Made by a program: the position numbers and the translations under genes
Shown here: positions 1 through 5,773 of the stretch, in pieces
Numbering within the stretch: the first letter of the stretch is position 1
Layout of the letters: every line of letters starts with the position of its first letter
Notes under the pieces: generated by a model
What the model saw: the letters and a program-made list of their open reading frames with translations, nothing else
What the model was told of the DNA's origin: nothing
The model's database searches: none
Assembly: GCA_020048295.1 (NCBI GenBank)
Contig: JAIFMT010000067.1
Coordinates: 1 to 6,349, forward strand
Length of the DNA: 6,349 nucleotides
DNA from: Rhodoferax sp.
GTDB lineage: Bacteria; Pseudomonadota; Gammaproteobacteria; Burkholderiales; Burkholderiaceae
Reading direction: 5' to 3'

Positions 1-656
1 GCGGCCAGTGGGGCGAACATGAGGTGGTGCTGGTGCTCTCCAGGGTGGGCAAAGTCGCTGCGGCCAGCACTGCTGCCACGCTGATCGAAGCCTTCGGAGT
101 CAAGCAAATCCTGTTCACCGGGGTGGCCGGCGGTCTGGGCGACGGTGTGCAGGTGGGCGACGTGGTGGTGGCAAACGCGTTTGTGCAGCACGACCTAGAT
201 TCCTCGCCCCTGTTTGCGCGTTATGAAATCCCTTTGTATGGCCGCACCTGCCTGCCTTGCGATGCAACCTTGACTGCTATATTAATGGAAGCTGTCAGCG
301 CTGGTCTGGCAAGGGCTGGAAGCCATTTCCATCGTGAACTTCTGATTGACGCTGCGCGCGTTCACTGCGGCCTGATCGCCAGCGGTGACCGCTTTGTGTC
401 AAGTGCCGCCGATGCGGCCGGCATTCGCAATGACCTGCAGGCTGCAGGCCACACGGCGCTGGCGGTGGAAATGGAAGGTGCTGCGGTGGCGCAGGTGTGC
501 TTTGACCATGGCGTGCCATTTGCCGCCATGCGCACCATCTCGGACCGCGCTGATGCCGATGCCCACGTTGATTTCTCGGCGTTTGTGCAGCAGGTGGCCA
601 GCCCCTATGCGCTGGCGATCGTTCAGCAGTTCATGCATTTGCTACCAACTAAATAG
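1..656 (+). CDS. mtnN: 5'-methylthioadenosine/S-adenosylhomocysteine nucleosidase, 5'-truncated by the window edge
   Basis: Hydrolyses the glycosidic bond of methylthioadenosine and S-adenosylhomocysteine to release adenine, in the cytosolic methionine salvage and methyl cycle. The reading frame is open from base 3 and shows 217 residues before the TAG at 654-656. The GTG at 24 is internal: the residues before it (GQWGEHE) already align with about residue 36 of the E. coli enzyme, so roughly 35-40 N-terminal residues, including the catalytic Glu12 region, lie off the left edge. Visible family motifs are GVAGGLG, the GDVVVAN strand, VEMEG (468-476, substrate-binding Met and Glu) and TISD, whose Asp at 543-545 is the likely general acid. 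The visible part is about 20 residues longer than the matching part of the E. coli protein as I recall it. The excess falls between the LPCDATLT segment and GLIASGD, where the codons ATA, TTA, AGG and GGA are unlike the rest of the gene. The last four codons and the stop lie in an intergenic-type repeat. A related purine nucleoside phosphorylase is less likely. Confidence 0.87.
   Translation, partial: GQWGEHEVVLVLSRVGKVAAASTAATLIEAFGVKQILFTGVAGGLGDGVQVGDVVVANAFVQHDLDSSPLFARYEIPLYGRTCLPCDATLTAILMEAVSAGLARAGSHFHRELLIDAARVHCGLIASGDRFVSSAADAAGIRNDLQAAGHTALAVEMEGAAVAQVCFDHGVPFAAMRTISDRADADAHVDFSAFVQQVASPYALAIVQQFMHLLPTK
276..327 (+). repeat. Probable copy of a short palindromic repeat inside the nucleosidase frame
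   Basis: This 52-base segment resembles the intergenic copy at 641-694 over its whole length: both begin with GCTA, have AGCTG near the middle and CGCT after it, and share AAGGGCT followed by a GA-GCC-ATTT ending. It can form an imperfect hairpin, CAGCGCT (296-302) with AGGGCTG (312-318), with a G/G mismatch. It is translated in frame, encoding roughly ILMEAVSAGLARAGSHF, and uses codons rare in the rest of the gene. The similarity is by eye, so the element's limits are approximate. Chance similarity in an alanine-rich helix remains possible. Confidence 0.45.
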
Positions 657-694
657 CTGGTGACGCTTTCTTTATAAGGGCTAGAGGCCAATTT
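641..694. repeat. Short palindromic repeat between the nucleosidase and corA genes
   Basis: The segment combines an imperfect inverted repeat, ACCAACT-AAAT-AGCTGGT (644-661, one mismatch), with a second weak hairpin, CGCTT (664-668) against AAGGG (676-680), then CTAGAGGCCAATTT. The layout resembles dispersed intergenic repeats that I associate with Comamonadaceae genomes, which is from memory and not a search. It fills the convergent gap between the two genes and supplies the last four codons (CTA CCA ACT AAA) and the TAG stop of the nucleosidase. It might act as a weak bidirectional terminator, but there is no good T-tract. Confidence 0.5.
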
Positions 695-695
695 G

Positions 696-1682
696 TTACT
701 TAAGCCAGCCGCGTTTTCTAAAGTACCACATGGGCACCAGCGCGCTGGCCAGCATCAGCCCTAGCGCAAACGGGTAACCCGCTTGCCAGTCAAGTTCGGG
801 CATGAATTTGAAATTCATACCGTAAATGCTGGCAATCAGCGTGGGCGGCAGCAGGGCCACACTGGCCACCGAAAAAATCTTGATGATCTTGTTCTGGTTG
901 ATGTTGATGAAACCCACCGTGGCATCCATCAAAAAGTTGATCTTGTCAAACAGAAACGCGGTGTGGGAGTCGAGCGAGTCAATGTCACGCAGAATTTGCC
1001 GCGCCTCCTCAAACTGTTCGCCACTCAGCATCTTGCTGCGCATCATGAAGCTCACCGCCCGTCGCGTGTCCATGGCGTTGCGCCGGATGCGCCCGTTCAT
1101 GTCCTCGTGGCGGGCAATCGCCCCCAGCACCACACCGGCCTGGGCATCGGTCACATCACCTGACAGCACGCGTTGACTGGCGATTTCGAGCTCATCGTAA
1201 ATCTCTTCCAGCGTGTCCGCCGAGTACTCGGCATCGGCATCAAACAGCTTGAGCAACACCTCTCTGGCATCCTCAATCAGCCCCGGCGCACGCCGCGCCC
1301 GCATGCGCAACAGGCGGAACACCGGCACATCCTCATCATGAATCGAAAACAGTACGCCTTTGCTTTTCAGCGCGTCGTTTTCCAGATTCAGGATGAAAGC
1401 CACCCGTACCGTGTGCGGCTCGGTGGCATCGGCGACCAGAAAATCGCTGCGAATGTGCAGCTCGCCGTTGTCTTCCCTGTAAAAACGGGCCGACTCCTCA
1501 ATGTCCTCGTCCATCGCGTCTTCAGGAATAGACAGGCCAAAGTACTGTTTGATCCAGCGCTTTTCGTCCAGGGTGGGTGACTCCAGGTCCACCCAGATCG
1601 GCTGAAAGCGCGACAACTCTTCGAGCGACTCGATCTCTTCCTGAAACAGGCGTCCGCTGGCAAGGGTAAAAATATTGAGCAT
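696..1682 (-). CDS. corA: CorA family magnesium/cobalt transport protein
   Basis: An inner-membrane divalent cation channel of the CorA family, normally a homopentamer admitting Mg2+ (also Co2+ or Ni2+) down the membrane potential. The 328-residue protein has a long acidic and charged cytoplasmic N-terminal part (about 1-260), then two C-terminal membrane helices (about 266-286 and 303-321). The family signature YGMN is at 287-290, followed by MPEL at 294-297, the short periplasmic loop that selects the ion. The basic tail RKRGWLK is typical. I chose the ATG at 1680-1682 because a GGGAG ribosome site lies 8 bases upstream and MLNIFTL is a normal CorA start. The frame also stays open to a TTG at 1755-1757, which would add 25 residues of non-family sequence. 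The gene converges on the nucleosidase gene and is divergent from hpf. No Mg2+ riboswitch is recognisable in its leader. Confidence 0.95.
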   Translation of the reverse strand: MLNIFTLASGRLFQEEIESLEELSRFQPIWVDLESPTLDEKRWIKQYFGLSIPEDAMDEDIEESARFYREDNGELHIRSDFLVADATEPHTVRVAFILNLENDALKSKGVLFSIHDEDVPVFRLLRMRARRAPGLIEDAREVLLKLFDADAEYSADTLEEIYDELEIASQRVLSGDVTDAQAGVVLGAIARHEDMNGRIRRNAMDTRRAVSFMMRSKMLSGEQFEEARQILRDIDSLDSHTAFLFDKINFLMDATVGFININQNKIIKIFSVASVALLPPTLIASIYGMNFKFMPELDWQAGYPFALGLMLASALVPMWYFRKRGWLK

Positions 1683-1690
1683 GGCGCTCG

Positions 1691-1695
1691 CTCCC
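1691..1695 (-). promoter_or_regulatory. Ribosome binding site fixing the corA start
   Basis: On the minus strand GGGAG lies 8 bases before the ATG at 1682-1680. This favours that start over the upstream in-frame TTG at 1757. Confidence 0.6.
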
Positions 1696-1901
1696 AAAAA
1701 TGGTCGTGCATCCGCTACGCTGGGGTGGTTGGGGTGGCTTTCAACCCCCTGATGCAATTTGGGAATTGAAAGCTACCAACTAGGGCAGATTTCCATGACG
1801 ATGTAGGGTTGGTCAAAACAAATGATTATGGCATCGGTAGCCGGGGGTATCGAGACGAACCCGCCATATCGGTCAGGCTGGTGCCGCATCGCAGAAAATC
1901 A

Positions 1902-1930
1902 TTGCAATAATGTGACCAGGGGTGCATAGT
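1902..1930 (+). promoter_or_regulatory. Candidate sigma-70 promoter for hpf
   Basis: TTGCAA (1902-1907) and CATAGT (1925-1930) are separated by 17 bases and each matches the consensus hexamer at 4 of 6 positions. A start near 1937 would give a leader of about 75 bases containing the hairpin at 1957-1981. No sigma-54 type GG/GC pair with proper spacing was seen. Confidence 0.3.
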
Positions 1931-1956
1931 GGCATCAGACCTGAGATATTTTTCCC

Positions 1957-1981
1957 GGTTTCCAACACTGTGTTGGCAACC
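1957..1981 (+). promoter_or_regulatory. Hairpin or operator-like palindrome in the hpf leader
   Basis: GGTTTCCAACA (1957-1967) pairs with TGTTGGCAACC (1971-1981) at 10 of 11 positions around a CTG loop. It ends 19 bases before the AGGAGG of hpf. No T-tract follows on either strand, so it is not an ordinary intrinsic terminator. It could be an mRNA structure affecting stability or translation of hpf, or a binding site for a dimeric regulator. Which of these applies is not decidable from the sequence. Confidence 0.55.
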
Positions 1982-2000
1982 ATTTTCCCCAAAAAGCTTT

Positions 2001-2006
2001 AGGAGG
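2001..2006 (+). promoter_or_regulatory. Consensus ribosome binding site of hpf
   Basis: AGGAGG stands 6 bases before the ATG at 2013. It is the strongest Shine-Dalgarno sequence in the window and excludes the longer in-frame start at 1929. Confidence 0.85.
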
Positions 2007-2012
2007 CTTTGT

Positions 2013-2342
2013 ATGAACCTGACGATCAGCGGTCACCATCTGGAAGTTACCCCTGCGCTGCGCAGCTATGTCACTTCCAAGATGGACCGGATCAAGCGCC
2101 ACTTTGATCAGGTGGTGGATGTCAAAGTGTTGCTGACACTGGAAAACCAGAAGGAAAAGGAACGCAGGCAAAAGGCCGAATGCAACATCCACATCAAAGG
2201 CATCGAATTGTTTGCCGAATGCGCCCACGAAGACCTGTACGCGGCTGTCGATGAACTGGTGGACAAACTCGACCGCCAGGTGGTGCGCCATAAAGATCGG
2301 TTGCAATCACACCACCATGATTCAGCCAAGCGCCTGATGTAA
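2013..2342 (+). CDS. hpf: Ribosome hibernation promoting factor (HPF/YfiA family, short form)
   Basis: Binds the decoding region of the 30S subunit in starved or stationary cells and promotes inactive 100S ribosome dimers, protecting idle ribosomes. The 109-residue protein is a single HPF/RaiA domain: an N-terminal [17 protein letters not shown] strand-helix, the basic helix around [10 protein letters not shown], the central strands with KECN-like AECNIHIKG, and the closing helix [23 protein letters not shown]. It lacks the extra C-terminal dimerisation domain of long HPF. The length is close to the 95-residue E. coli HPF with a histidine-rich tail ([11 protein letters not shown]). The start at 2013 is fixed by AGGAGG 6 bases upstream; the 28 residues of open frame before it look like leader. 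The gene lies just before ptsN and hprK, as in other betaproteobacteria, but a terminator separates it from ptsN. Confidence 0.93.
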   Translation: MNLTISGHHLEVTPALRSYVTSKMDRIKRHFDQVVDVKVLLTLENQKEKERRQKAECNIHIKGIELFAECAHEDLYAAVDELVDKLDRQVVRHKDRLQSHHHDSAKRLM

Positions 2343-2354
2343 CTTAAACTTCGC

Positions 2355-2386
2355 AAAGCCGCGTGCTGGTGCGCGCGGCTTTTTTT
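2355..2386 (+). terminator. Intrinsic terminator after hpf
   Basis: AGCCGCGTGC (2357-2366) pairs with GCGCGCGGCT (2371-2380) over 10 positions with one G/T wobble around a TGGT loop. Seven T residues follow at 2380-2386, and two further A-T pairs can extend the base. It starts 12 bases after the hpf stop and should separate most hpf transcription from ptsN. Confidence 0.9.
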
Positions 2387-2404
2387 GCGCCCAAATTGGC
2401 GGTG

Positions 2405-2410
2405 CATAAT
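2405..2410 (+). promoter_or_regulatory. Candidate -10 element for ptsN-hprK
   Basis: CATAAT matches TATAAT at 5 of 6 positions, but no good -35 hexamer lies 16-18 bases upstream (the position overlaps the terminator T-tract). It is only 11 bases from the ptsN ATG, which has no Shine-Dalgarno sequence. A transcript starting here would therefore be almost leaderless. Confidence 0.35.
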
Positions 2411-2421
2411 TCACGCCCATC

Positions 2422-2889
2422 ATGAATCGACTCGCGTCCATCCTTTCTGTGCACCAAGTGCTTGTCCACGTTGACGTGTCGAGCAAGAAGCGCGCTTTTG
2501 AAGAAGCCGGTCTGCTGTTTGAAAATCTGCACGGCCTGAGCCGTGCGTTGGTCACCGACAGCCTGTTTTCCCGCGAGCGCCTGGGCTCCACCGGTCTGGG
2601 GCATGGTGTGGCCATTCCGCACGGCCGCATCAAGGGCCTGAAGTCGCCCATGGCAGCAGTGTTTCAGCTGGCCCATCCGATCGGCTTTGAGGCACCCGAC
2701 GAGCAACCGGTCAGCCTCATGATTTTTCTGCTGGTGCCTGAAGCCGCCACCCAGAAGCATCTTGAAATCCTCTCGGAAATTGCCGAAATGCTCAGCGATG
2801 CCAATTTGCGCGGCACCCTCAACGCCTGCCCAAGTGCCGTCGATTTGCATCGGCTGATTTCCGAATGGCAGTCAGTCGGTACCGCCTGA
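2422..2889 (+). CDS. ptsN: PTS IIA-like nitrogen regulatory protein (EIIA-Ntr)
   Basis: The last phosphocarrier of the nitrogen-related phosphotransferase chain (EI-Ntr, NPr/HPr, EIIA-Ntr). It does not import sugar; in its two phosphorylation states it modulates other proteins, potassium handling being the best known case in enterobacteria. The 155-residue protein covers a full EIIA fructose/mannitol-type domain. The active-site block GLGHGVAIPHGRI holds the phosphorylated histidine, His67. The conserved core continues through the FLLVPEAATQKHLEILSEIAEML segment, which contains the second active-site histidine in the usual HLEIL context. The ATG at 2422 gives a normal family N-terminus (MNRLASIL), though no ribosome site precedes it. 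It is followed after 39 bases by hprK and probably shares a transcript with it. The pairing suggests that HPr phosphorylation state links carbon and nitrogen signals here. Confidence 0.95.
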   Translation: MNRLASILSVHQVLVHVDVSSKKRAFEEAGLLFENLHGLSRALVTDSLFSRERLGSTGLGHGVAIPHGRIKGLKSPMAAVFQLAHPIGFEAPDEQPVSLMIFLLVPEAATQKHLEILSEIAEMLSDANLRGTLNACPSAVDLHRLISEWQSVGTA

Positions 2890-2916
2890 TCGTCTCAATT
2901 CCTTGCGCCTTGCGCT

Positions 2917-2921
2917 GAAGG
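2917..2921 (+). promoter_or_regulatory. Ribosome binding site supporting the TTG start of hprK
   Basis: GAAGG lies 7 bases before the TTG at 2929-2931. It follows a perfect tandem pair of CTTGCGC (2902-2915). Confidence 0.5.
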
Positions 2922-2928
2922 CTCTCGC

Positions 2929-3879
2929 TTGAAACCCACCGTCATCAGTGCCGACGTGCTGTTTGAAGCCTTCCGCGCCAGCTTGCGCTGGGAGTGGATT
3001 GCCGGTCTGGGTGCTTCAGAGCGGCGTTTTGACGAAGTCGCCGTGCGTGCCGCCCGTTCAGGCGCTGACCTGGTGGGCTATCTCAACTACATTCACCCTT
3101 ACCGTGTGCAGATTTTGGGTGAACGGGAAGTGGCTTACCTGGTCAACGCCACCACCGAAGATTGCTTGCGACGCACCTCGCGCATCGTCACGCTGGAGCC
3201 GCCGGTGCTGATTCTGGCGGACCGCCAGGTGGCACCCGAAGCGTTGAGCTCAATGTGCGAGCGGGCACAAATCCCGATGTTTTCCACCGCCAGCTCTTCG
3301 GCGTTTGTGATTGACGTGCTGCGCGCCTACCTGTCCAAGCATTTTGCCGACCGCTGCACCATGCATGGCGTGTTCATGGACATTCTGGGGCTGGGTGTGC
3401 TGATCACCGGAGAGTCGGGTCTTGGCAAAAGCGAGCTGGGGCTGGAACTGATTTCACGCGGCAACGGTCTGGTGGCCGACGATGCGGTGGACCTGTACCG
3501 CATCAACCAGGACACGATTGAAGGCCGTTGCCCGGAGCTGCTGCAAAACCTGCTGGAAGTGCGTGGCATCGGTCTGCTCGACATCCGCTGCATTTTTGGC
3601 GAAACCGCTGTGCGGCGCCGAAAACGCCTGCAGCTCATCGTGCATCTGGTGCGCCGTGAAACGCTGGAGCGCGATTACGAGCGCATTCCGTTTGAACCCC
3701 TGACGCAGGACGTGCTCGACGTGCCGGTGCGCAAGGTGGTGATCCAGGTGGTGGCCGGACGCAATATCGCGGTGCTGGTGGAAGCGGCTGTACGCAACAC
3801 CATTTTGCAGATTCGCGGCGTCGATACCTACAAGGAATTTGTCGAACGCCACCGCAAAGCCATGGAAGAAGCGGGCTAA
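2929..3879 (+). CDS. hprK: HPr kinase/phosphorylase
   Basis: A bifunctional cytosolic enzyme that phosphorylates a serine of HPr with ATP or pyrophosphate and removes the phosphate by phosphorolysis. The 316-residue length is normal for the family. The N-terminal domain (about 1-130) is the variable HprK-N domain. The C-terminal catalytic domain has His146 in CTMHGVF, the P-loop GESGLGKS at 161-168, the acidic pair D184-D185 in VADDAVDL, and the HprK signature [10 protein letters not shown] at 210-219. The downstream basic RRRKRLQ and PFEP region belongs to the same domain. The start is TTG, chosen because it gives [15 protein letters not shown], a plausible HprK beginning, and has GAAGG in front. 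Such enzymes are present in many betaproteobacteria, where HPr kinase acts in a regulatory PTS without sugar permeases. HPr itself is not in this window. The gene runs tail to tail with fur, 4 bases apart. Confidence 0.96.
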   Translation: MKPTVISADVLFEAFRASLRWEWIAGLGASERRFDEVAVRAARSGADLVGYLNYIHPYRVQILGEREVAYLVNATTEDCLRRTSRIVTLEPPVLILADRQVAPEALSSMCERAQIPMFSTASSSAFVIDVLRAYLSKHFADRCTMHGVFMDILGLGVLITGESGLGKSELGLELISRGNGLVADDAVDLYRINQDTIEGRCPELLQNLLEVRGIGLLDIRCIFGETAVRRRKRLQLIVHLVRRETLERDYERIPFEPLTQDVLDVPVRKVVIQVVAGRNIAVLVEAAVRNTILQIRGVDTYKEFVERHRKAMEEAG

Positions 3880-3883
3880 GCCC

Positions 3884-4309
3884 TCAATTCTTGTGCGGGC
3901 AGGCGGCTCGCGTGCAGTGGGCGTACAAGCTCAACGCATGGTCGGCAATGACAAACCCCTTGGCTTTGGCCACCGCATGTTGGCGCTTTTCAATTTCGGC
4001 ATCAAAAAACTCTTCCACGCGGCCACAGTCCAGGCACACCAGGTGGTCGTGGTGCTGCCCTTCGTTGAGTTCATAAACCGCTTTGCCGCTCTCGAAATGA
4101 CTGCGTGTCAGGATGTCGGCTTGCTCAAATTGCGCCAGCACCCGATAGACCGTGGCCAAACCCACATCGGCACGCTCCTCCAGCAACACCTTGAAAACAT
4201 CCTCGGCGGTCATGTGTCGCTGCGCGCCTTTCTGGAAAAGCTCCAGGATCTTCAGCCGTGGCACGGTCACTTTGAGTCCCGTACCCTTGAGTTCATCAAT
4301 CTTGGTCAT
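3884..4309 (-). CDS. fur: Ferric uptake regulator Fur
   Basis: A dimeric metal-dependent repressor that, with Fe2+, binds Fur boxes and shuts off iron acquisition genes. The 141-residue protein has the N-terminal winged helix (about 1-83), with recognition-helix region [20 protein letters not shown] including Tyr55, and a C-terminal dimerisation domain. Metal ligands are all in place: His86, His87 and His89 in HHDHLVC, Cys92 and Cys95 (CLDC), and a second cysteine pair, Cys132 and Cys137, at the C-terminus. These correspond to the structural zinc and regulatory iron sites of E. coli Fur. The ATG at 4307-4309 has a short GGA 7 bases upstream. No convincing Fur box was found in its own upstream region, so autoregulation is not supported by what I see. 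It is divergent from bamE, a common arrangement in this lineage to my knowledge. Zur is less likely given length and sequence. Confidence 0.96.
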   Translation of the reverse strand: MTKIDELKGTGLKVTVPRLKILELFQKGAQRHMTAEDVFKVLLEERADVGLATVYRVLAQFEQADILTRSHFESGKAVYELNEGQHHDHLVCLDCGRVEEFFDAEIEKRQHAVAKAKGFVIADHALSLYAHCTRAACPHKN

Positions 4310-4371
4310 GTCGTATTCCAGTAGGCGGACTTGCTGCGCAGCAGCACAACACGCGCCAAAAATGCTGCCAG

Positions 4372-4377
4372 TACAAT
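4372..4377 (+). promoter_or_regulatory. Candidate -10 element for the bamE-dapB-exbB transcript
   Basis: TACAAT matches the -10 consensus at 5 of 6 positions and lies 30 bases before the bamE ATG. No good -35 hexamer is visible at the normal distance. It sits in the 98-base fur/bamE divergent gap. Confidence 0.35.
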
Positions 4378-4407
4378 GTGTTGATCATATCGCCCACATT
4401 TTCTCCA

Positions 4408-4944
4408 ATGACTGATTCCCTCGTTCGCCGCATTGCCTTGACCTCGTTTTTTGCGTTAATGCTGTCGGCTTGTGGCAGCTTTAATGGTGCCAGCAACCGC
4501 CTGGCGAGCGTCATCACTCCTTACAAAATTGACATCGTGCAGGGCAATTTTGTTTCGCGCGAACAAGCCAATGCGCTCAAACCCGGCATGAGCCGCGCCC
4601 AGGTGCGCGACATTCTGGGCACGCCGCTGCTGACCGACATTTTTCATGCCGAGCGCTGGGACTACGTCTTTACCTTCAAACGCCAGGGCATCGCCCCGCA
4701 AGCGCGCCGCGTCACGGTATTTTTCAAGGGTGACGTGCTGGAGCGCACCGAGGCCGACGCCCTGCCCACCGAGGCCGAGTTTGTTGCATCGCTCGACTCG
4801 GGCCGCCTGTCGAGCAAGGTACCGGTGCTCGAAGCCCCGGCAGAGGTCTTGAAGGTGGCGACCCAACCCGTCAAGCCCGCCGAGCCCAAAGCGCTGCCAC
4901 CGTTGCCGGCCAGCTACCCCCCTCTCGAAGCCACCACACCCTGA
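4408..4944 (+). CDS. bamE: Outer membrane protein assembly factor BamE (SmpA/OmlA family lipoprotein)
   Basis: A small periplasm-facing outer-membrane lipoprotein of the BAM complex, which inserts beta-barrel proteins. The 178-residue precursor begins [15 protein letters not shown] and has a lipobox LSAC with the lipidated Cys at 22. The conserved SmpA/OmlA core runs from GNF (46-48) through KPGM (58-61) and ILGTP (69-73) to the paired strands WDYVFTF and RVTVFFKGD, ending near residue 118. After this comes a tail of about 60 residues rich in Pro, Ala and Glu, absent from the 113-residue E. coli protein and likely unstructured. I preferred the ATG at 4408 over the in-frame GTG at 4378 because it gives a standard signal peptide with the basic residues just before the hydrophobic stretch. 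No clear ribosome site supports either. dapB follows after 19 bases, suggesting one transcript. Confidence 0.93.
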   Translation: MTDSLVRRIALTSFFALMLSACGSFNGASNRLASVITPYKIDIVQGNFVSREQANALKPGMSRAQVRDILGTPLLTDIFHAERWDYVFTFKRQGIAPQARRVTVFFKGDVLERTEADALPTEAEFVASLDSGRLSSKVPVLEAPAEVLKVATQPVKPAEPKALPPLPASYPPLEATTP

Positions 4945-4963
4945 GACAGAGGGGTCCACCGCC

Positions 4964-5773
4964 ATGTCCAGCCTTCACCGTATCTGTGTCGCCGGGGCCA
5001 GCGGGCGCATGGGGCGCATGCTGATCGAAGCCATCAGCGCCGCCGATGATTGCCAACTCAGCGGCGCGCTCGACCTCCCCGGCAGTGCCGCGCTGGGGCA
5101 GGACGCAGCGGCTTTTTTGGGTCTCGCCAGTGGCATCTGCCTGACCGCTGACCTGCACACGGGCCTGCAACACGCAAACGTTTTGATTGATTTCACCCGC
5201 CCCGAGGGCACGCTGGCGCATCTGAAAGTGTGTGGTGCGCTGGGTGTCAACGCCGTCATTGGTACCACCGGCTTTTCTGCTGCCCAAAAGGCCGACATTG
5301 CCGCTGCCGCCAAAGACATCGCCATCGTCTTGGCACCCAATATGAGCGTCGGGGTCAACGTCACCCTCAAGCTGCTGGAGATGGCGGCGCGCGCGCTAGC
5401 CACCGGCTATGACATCGAAATCATTGAAGCACACCACCGCCACAAGGTGGATGCGCCCTCGGGCACGGCGCTCAAAATGGGCGAAGTGATTGCCAGTGCG
5501 CTGGGGCGCGATCTGAAAGACTGTGGCGTCTATGCCCGCGAAGGCATCACCGGCGAGCGCGACCCATCCTCCATCGGCTTTGCCACCATTCGTGGCGGCG
5601 ACATCGTGGGCGACCACACGGTTCTGTTTGCTGGCACTGGCGAGCGCATCGAGATCAGTCATAAATCATCGAGCCGCGCCACCTACGCGCAAGGCAGCCT
5701 GCGGGCGGTGCGGTTTTTGAGTGGCAAAGAGGCCGGCCTGTTTGACATGGCGGACGTGCTCAGCCTGAAATGA
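4964..5773 (+). CDS. dapB: 4-hydroxy-tetrahydrodipicolinate reductase
   Basis: Reduces 4-hydroxy-tetrahydrodipicolinate to tetrahydrodipicolinate with NAD(P)H in the cytosolic diaminopimelate/lysine pathway, which supplies peptidoglycan and lysine. At 269 residues it matches the usual length. The N-terminal Rossmann domain shows GASGRMGR (11-18) for the dinucleotide. GTTGFS and APNMSVGVN are the conserved inter-domain segments. The substrate-binding signature [15 protein letters not shown] starts at Glu155, with catalytic His157 and Lys161 and the neighbouring His158. The C-terminal [15 protein letters not shown] block is also typical. The ATG at 4964 has AGAGGGG 9 bases upstream. The stop overlaps the next start as ATGA, so the exbB-like gene is probably translationally coupled. 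The pairing with a proton channel gene has no obvious metabolic logic and probably reflects shared expression. Confidence 0.97.
   Translation: MSSLHRICVAGASGRMGRMLIEAISAADDCQLSGALDLPGSAALGQDAAAFLGLASGICLTADLHTGLQHANVLIDFTRPEGTLAHLKVCGALGVNAVIGTTGFSAAQKADIAAAAKDIAIVLAPNMSVGVNVTLKLLEMAARALATGYDIEIIEAHHRHKVDAPSGTALKMGEVIASALGRDLKDCGVYAREGITGERDPSSIGFATIRGGDIVGDHTVLFAGTGERIEISHKSSSRATYAQGSLRAVRFLSGKEAGLFDMADVLSLK

Larger units (their letters stand above)
1683..2012. other. Divergent corA/hpf intergenic region
   Basis: About 330 bases hold no convincing gene. The part next to corA (1683-1757) is open in the corA frame but looks like leader. AGCTACCAACTA at 1771-1782 shares 11 bases with the repeat at 641-651 but no further element is clear; an 11-base match alone is expected by chance in a window this size. 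The hpf side carries a candidate promoter (1902-1930), a strong hairpin (1957-1981) and the hpf ribosome site. No confident corA promoter was found. Confidence 0.6.

Noticed and set aside
783..1580. Plus-strand open frames opposite corA
   Set aside because: They are overlapping shadows of a well-supported CorA gene on the other strand, with no family features.
1683..1757. N-terminal extension of CorA from a TTG at 1757
   Set aside because: The extra residues do not look like CorA, and a good GGGAG ribosome site precedes the ATG at 1682.
1771..1782. Third copy of the 641 repeat upstream of corA
   Set aside because: Only 11 bases match exactly, which is expected by chance in 6.3 kb, and the rest of the element is not recognisable.
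1818..1836. ATGATTATGGCAT as a Fur box
   Set aside because: It matches only about 8 of the 19 consensus positions, too few to call.
3873..3883. GGGC-TAA-GCCC hairpin over the hprK stop as a shared hprK/fur terminator
   Set aside because: The stem is only 4 bases and no T-tract follows on either strand.
3839..4324. Plus-strand open frame opposite fur
   Set aside because: It is the antisense of fur, whose metal-binding residues and helix motifs are all intact on the minus strand.
4332..4343. Perfect 12-base palindrome TGCTGCGCAGCA in the fur leader
   Set aside because: A 12-base perfect palindrome is expected about once or twice by chance in a window this long, and nothing else marks it as an operator.
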